Positions 61,281 through 64,000 of a stretch of 64,000 bases of DNA are shown piece by piece. The notes beneath the pieces are model-generated. The model searched no databases. It had not been told where the DNA came from and worked only from the letters and a program-made list of their open reading frames with translations. Position 1 is the first letter of the stretch. Each line of letters starts with the position of its first letter. Source of the stretch: QHWT01 sp963755695 (lineage in GTDB: Bacteria > Acidobacteriota > Vicinamibacteria > Vicinamibacterales > 2-12-FULL-66-21); contig CAVWLB010000010.1 in assembly GCA_963755695.1 (NCBI GenBank), positions 1,426,001-1,490,000 on the forward strand. The letters run 5' to 3'. The position numbers and the translations under genes are program-made.

Positions 61281-62150
61281 CTATTTCGACTCGACGTACG
61301 CGTGGAAGACCCGGATGCCGAGCTCCCGAGGATCGCGTCCCCCCGGCGAGAACGCGCGATCGACGTCGATCAAGAGATTCACCATCTCCCCCGTCCCGAG
61401 TTGGGCAGCGGTCAATGGGAAGGTCTTCAGCGTCGGACCCTTGGTATCGGCCGCGAACTGCGCAATCGATTGATCGCCGACCTTCAGGGTCACCTGCTGC
61501 GGCGGGTCGAACAGGTCCATGCGCGCGTCGTACTCGAGGTAGAAGATGCAGTCCTTCTTCGGATTCTGGAACGACATGACGGCGTTCTTCTTGGTCCACT
61601 GCCACTCGCTCGCCGGGTTCTTCGCGTCGACCTCGGCCTGATGCCAGCCGTCCTTATAAAGAAGGAAGATATTTTCTGACGAAGGCCGCACCTCGAAATG
61701 CGCGACGACGTACTCACGCCGCGCGGCCTCTTGAGCGTTCAGCACCAGACGCTGGCCGGAGGTCACGTCGTAGAGTCCGAGCCGCACCACAGCAGGGCCG
61801 ATATACGGATAGTTCGGCACGAAGACCGTGCGCTTGTATTCAACCGTCTGCCCCGGCTTCCAACTCGTCGTCGGCGTGGGCGGCAGATGGTCGTCGGTCC
61901 ACATCTGCTCCCCTTCCGGATCGAGCATGTGCGTGAAGACGTAGTAGCTCTTGTCGAACGACGCGCCTGGCGCAACCTGGAATTTGTAGGTAATCGTGAT
62001 GGCGCTGCCAATGGGAACGCGTTCCTTGTTCAGCGTCAGGGACGGAGTGGCAACGGCTGGCTCGCTATCTTGTTTCTTGCTGCAACCTGGCGCAAACGCG
62101 AGAGCAACGAGCGCGGCCGCGTAGAGCGGACGTCGGACCGAAGTGTTCAT
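61281..62150 (-). CDS. lipoprotein of unknown function with beta-sandwich features
   Basis: 289 residues, clean. Signal and lipobox AALVALAFAPGC/SKKQ. The N-terminal half (SLTLNKERVPIGSAITITYK, FQVAPGASFDKSYYVFTHML, LGLYDVTSGQRLVLNAQEAA) looks like an immunoglobulin-like domain. The C-terminal half (DCIFYLEYDARMDLFDPPQQ; FPLTAAQLGTGEMVNLLIDV) resembles a second sandwich. I do not recognise a named family. It is the neighbour, on the opposite strand, of the microcompartment genes, but there is no evidence of a link. Confidence 0.75.
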   Translation of the reverse strand: MNTSVRRPLYAAALVALAFAPGCSKKQDSEPAVATPSLTLNKERVPIGSAITITYKFQVAPGASFDKSYYVFTHMLDPEGEQMWTDDHLPPTPTTSWKPGQTVEYKRTVFVPNYPYIGPAVVRLGLYDVTSGQRLVLNAQEAARREYVVAHFEVRPSSENIFLLYKDGWHQAEVDAKNPASEWQWTKKNAVMSFQNPKKDCIFYLEYDARMDLFDPPQQVTLKVGDQSIAQFAADTKGPTLKTFPLTAAQLGTGEMVNLLIDVDRAFSPGGRDPRELGIRVFHAYVESK

Positions 62151-62199
62151 AGTGATGGCAAAAAGTGATCGTAACTTAGTTGTGACAGGTACAGCAATA

Positions 62200-62331
62200 T
62201 GTTAGCGTGAGCGGCGGAGAAGTCTCCAGTTCGCTGCCACGACGGATCACCGCGAACCTGAAGACCGCGAACCACGACTGCGAACCGCTGACGGCGAACT
62301 GTTGACCGCGAACTGCTGACTGCGAACTCTG
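62200..62331. repeat. GCGAACTG/CAGTTCGC foldback island before the BMC gene
   Basis: CCAGTTCGCTGCC on the left; CGCGAACC, CTGCGAACCGCTGACGGCG and CCGCGAACTGCTGACTGCG repeats on the right. CAGTTCGC (62227-62234) is the exact inverse of GCGAACTG (62308-62315). It ends directly at the BMC start codon, so it must contain the ribosome site, yet no Shine-Dalgarno is visible. Confidence 0.75.
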
Positions 62332-62622
62332 ATGGAAGCACTCGGAATGGTCGAAACGCGGGGCCTCATCGGCTCCGTTGAAGCAGCCGACGCGATGGTG
62401 AAAGCCGCCAACGTGGTCCTCGTCGGCAAGGAATACATCGGCGCCGGCTACGTGACGGTTCTCATTCGCGGCGACGTCGGGGCGGTGAAGGCGGCGACGG
62501 ATGCGGGCGCCGCGGCAGCGCGGCGCGTCGGCGAACTGATCTCGGTGCACGTCATCCCACGGCCTCATTCAGAAGTGGAAAAGGTGCTGCCGAAAGCCCC
62601 CAAGGATACAAAGGGCGTGTAG
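62332..62622 (+). CDS. bacterial microcompartment shell hexamer protein (single BMC domain)
   Basis: 96 residues, clean. MEALGMVETRGLIGSVEAAD then AMVKAANVVLVGKEYIGAGY is the PduA/EutM/CcmK-type BMC fold; GDVGAVKAATDAGAAAARRV and VHVIPRPHSEVEKVLP complete it. The pore loop after Lys33 reads IGAG, at residues 36-39, close to KIGSG-type pores of catabolic shells. Its stop is followed one base later by the aldehyde dehydrogenase ATG, so the two are coupled. Member of the shell of an aldehyde-processing organelle. Confidence 0.95.
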   Translation: MEALGMVETRGLIGSVEAADAMVKAANVVLVGKEYIGAGYVTVLIRGDVGAVKAATDAGAAAARRVGELISVHVIPRPHSEVEKVLPKAPKDTKGV

Positions 62623-64000
62623 ATGGCGCAGACGGATCGCGATCTCGCCTCGATCGCGGAGGCGCGCGCGCTGGCGCGCCGCGCGAAAGCCGCCGCGCCC
62701 CAGCTCGCCGAATTCTCCCAGGAACAGATCGACGCCATCGTCGACGCGATGGCCGCCGCCGTGACGCCGCACGCTGAGGCGCTCGCGCGTCTTGCGCAGG
62801 AAGAAACCGGCTTTGGCGTCGTCGCCGACAAGGTCCAGAAAAATCTCTTCTCATCGGAGACGGTTTACCAGTTCATCCGCCCGATGAAGACCGTCGGGGT
62901 CGTGAACCGTCTCGAGGACCGCAAGGTGGTCGAGATCGCGGAGCCCTTCGGGGTCGTCTGCGCGATCGTTCCCTCCACCAATCCCACGTCGACGGCAATC
63001 TACAAGATCCTCATTTCGCTCAAGGCGCGCTGCCCCATCGTCATCAGCCCCCATCCTTCGGCGGTGCGCTGCATCACGCGCTCGGCGGAAATCATGAACG
63101 ACGCGGCACGCCGCGCCGGAGCGCCCGAGGGCTCGATCAACTGGATGACGACCGTGACGCTCGAGGGCACACAGGAACTGATGAAGGCGCGTGAGGTCGC
63201 CGTGATCCTTGCGACCGGCGGGATGGGACTGGTGCGCGCCGCCTACAGCGCGGGAAAACCCGCCTACGGTGTCGGGCCGGGCAACGCGCCGGCGTTCATC
63301 GAGCGCAGTGCCGATGTCGTCAAGGCGGTGCGAGACATCATCACCGGAAAGACTTTCGACAACGGCCTGCTCTGCTCGTCAGAGAATTCCGTGGTGGTGG
63401 ATGCACCGGTTGTCGAGGAGGTCAAACGGGAATTCGTGAAGAACGGAGGCTACTTCCTGTCTCCTACGGAGCAGGAGGCGCTCGCACGCGTGCTGGTCAC
63501 CCCGCAGCGACTGCCGAACCCCGCGGTCGTCGGCAAGCCAGCAACCTACGTCGCGGAACAGTCGGGAATCACGGTACCTCGAGACACGCGCGTCCTCATC
63601 GCCGAGTTGAAAGGCGTCGGGCGCGATTACCCGTTGTCGATCGAGAAGCTTTGTCCGGTGCTTTCCTTCTACGTCGTGGCCGATTGGAAGGAGGGCTGCC
63701 AGCGCTGTATCGAGATCCTCCGCTACGGAGGTATGGGGCACACGATGTCGATCCATTCGCGCAACGACGACATCATCCTGCAGTTCGGCTTGAAGAAGCC
63801 GGCATTCCGCATCGTGGTCAATACTCCGACGACCTTAGGGTCGATTGGATTGACCACGAGCCTGGATCCCGCAATGACGCTGGGGTGTGGCGGCTACGGC
63901 GGCAACATCACGTCCGACAACATCTCGCCTCGTCATCTGTTGAACATCAAGCGCCTCGCGTACGAGACCAAACCGGTGGTACGGGCGGCGGCGGCGGAAC
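62623..64000 (+). CDS. CoA-acylating aldehyde dehydrogenase (EutE/PduP-like), right end cut
   Basis: At least 459 residues, clean, no stop before the window edge. ALDH fold with EPFGVVCAIVPSTNPTSTAI, LKARCPIVISPHPSAVRCIT and TGGMGLVRAAYSAGKPAYGV; GPGNAPAFIERSADV is the CoA-type loop. The catalytic Cys is about residue 251 in TFDNGLLCSSENSVVVD. The C-terminal end reads GCGGYGGNITSDNISPRHLL and NIKRLAYETKPVVRAAAAE, where an Ala-rich linker starts; an encapsulation peptide may follow outside the window, since none is evident at the N-terminus. It oxidises an aldehyde to acyl-CoA with NAD inside the microcompartment. Confidence 0.92.
   Translation, partial: MAQTDRDLASIAEARALARRAKAAAPQLAEFSQEQIDAIVDAMAAAVTPHAEALARLAQEETGFGVVADKVQKNLFSSETVYQFIRPMKTVGVVNRLEDRKVVEIAEPFGVVCAIVPSTNPTSTAIYKILISLKARCPIVISPHPSAVRCITRSAEIMNDAARRAGAPEGSINWMTTVTLEGTQELMKAREVAVILATGGMGLVRAAYSAGKPAYGVGPGNAPAFIERSADVVKAVRDIITGKTFDNGLLCSSENSVVVDAPVVEEVKREFVKNGGYFLSPTEQEALARVLVTPQRLPNPAVVGKPATYVAEQSGITVPRDTRVLIAELKGVGRDYPLSIEKLCPVLSFYVVADWKEGCQRCIEILRYGGMGHTMSIHSRNDDIILQFGLKKPAFRIVVNTPTTLGSIGLTTSLDPAMTLGCGGYGGNITSDNISPRHLLNIKRLAYETKPVVRAAAAE

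Overview
The window reads as chromosomal DNA of a high-GC, diderm, non-enteric bacterium. The set of LPS-export genes (LptC/A, LptB, LptF/G), a complete Tol-Pal operon, sigma-54, HPr kinase with a sugar-permease-free PTS, and a PilMNOP-secretin system with a nearby microcompartment shell gene best fits Acidobacteriota, most likely a Vicinamibacteria-like lineage. That placement is inferred from gene content and style; no marker search was possible. No rRNA, tRNA, transposase, integrase other than the chromosomal Xer recombinase, or CRISPR array was seen.

Layout. 1-5.7 kb: a large membrane sensor-like protein running off the left edge, a membrane protein, a PLP aminotransferase and a PQQ-propeller protein. 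5.8-14 kb: guaA, dnaE, accA, recJ. 14-24.5 kb: an rpoN-type cluster (lptC/lptA-like, lptB, rpoN, long hpf, hprK, rapZ, EIIA-Man, HPr, ptsI), then a cupin gene and ssb. 24.6-29.9 kb, minus strand: the tol-pal operon transcribed tolQ, tolR, tonB (in the tolA slot), tolB, pal, cpoB. 30-35.3 kb: recN, miaB, a bifunctional nuclease, parA, parB. 35.3-36.4 kb: a long gap with repeats, an AT-rich stretch and one perfect DnaA box. 36.4-43.2 kb: a fused LptF-LptG permease, a GntR regulator, a PHP metallohydrolase, metK and xer. 43.4-48.6 kb: amino-sugar/peptidoglycan recycling (murQ, nagB, nagK-like, a GHL10-type glycosidase, a serine hydrolase). 48.6-60.2 kb: a type IV pilus/type II secretion hybrid (collagen-like pseudopilin, Ig/PKD lipoprotein, two pseudopilins, a TPR-secretin-cohesin protein, PilP, PilO, PilN, PilM, GspE/PilB, GspF/PilC). 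60.4-62.2 kb: a lytic transglycosylase and a lipoprotein. 62.3-64 kb: a BMC shell protein and an acylating aldehyde dehydrogenase, the edge of a microcompartment locus.

Two window-wide properties matter. First, many conserved genes are broken by single-base frame changes, mostly an extra base, whose removal restores textbook proteins; other stretches (1-2.4, 4.2-5.6, 36.6-40.4, 47-50.8 and 57.3-64 kb) are clean. This looks like uneven polishing of an error-prone assembly, not pseudogenes. CDS spans below are given as the reconstructed gene including frame changes. Second, almost every longer intergenic gap holds a foldback island: a short word repeated imperfectly, often with its reverse complement on the other side. 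The word differs from gap to gap, although some gaps share one.

The cellular theme is envelope biology: LPS transport, Tol-Pal, pilus/secretion, wall recycling and a lytic transglycosylase, next to replication and partition genes (dnaE, recJ, recN, ssb, parAB, xer) and a regulatory PTS.
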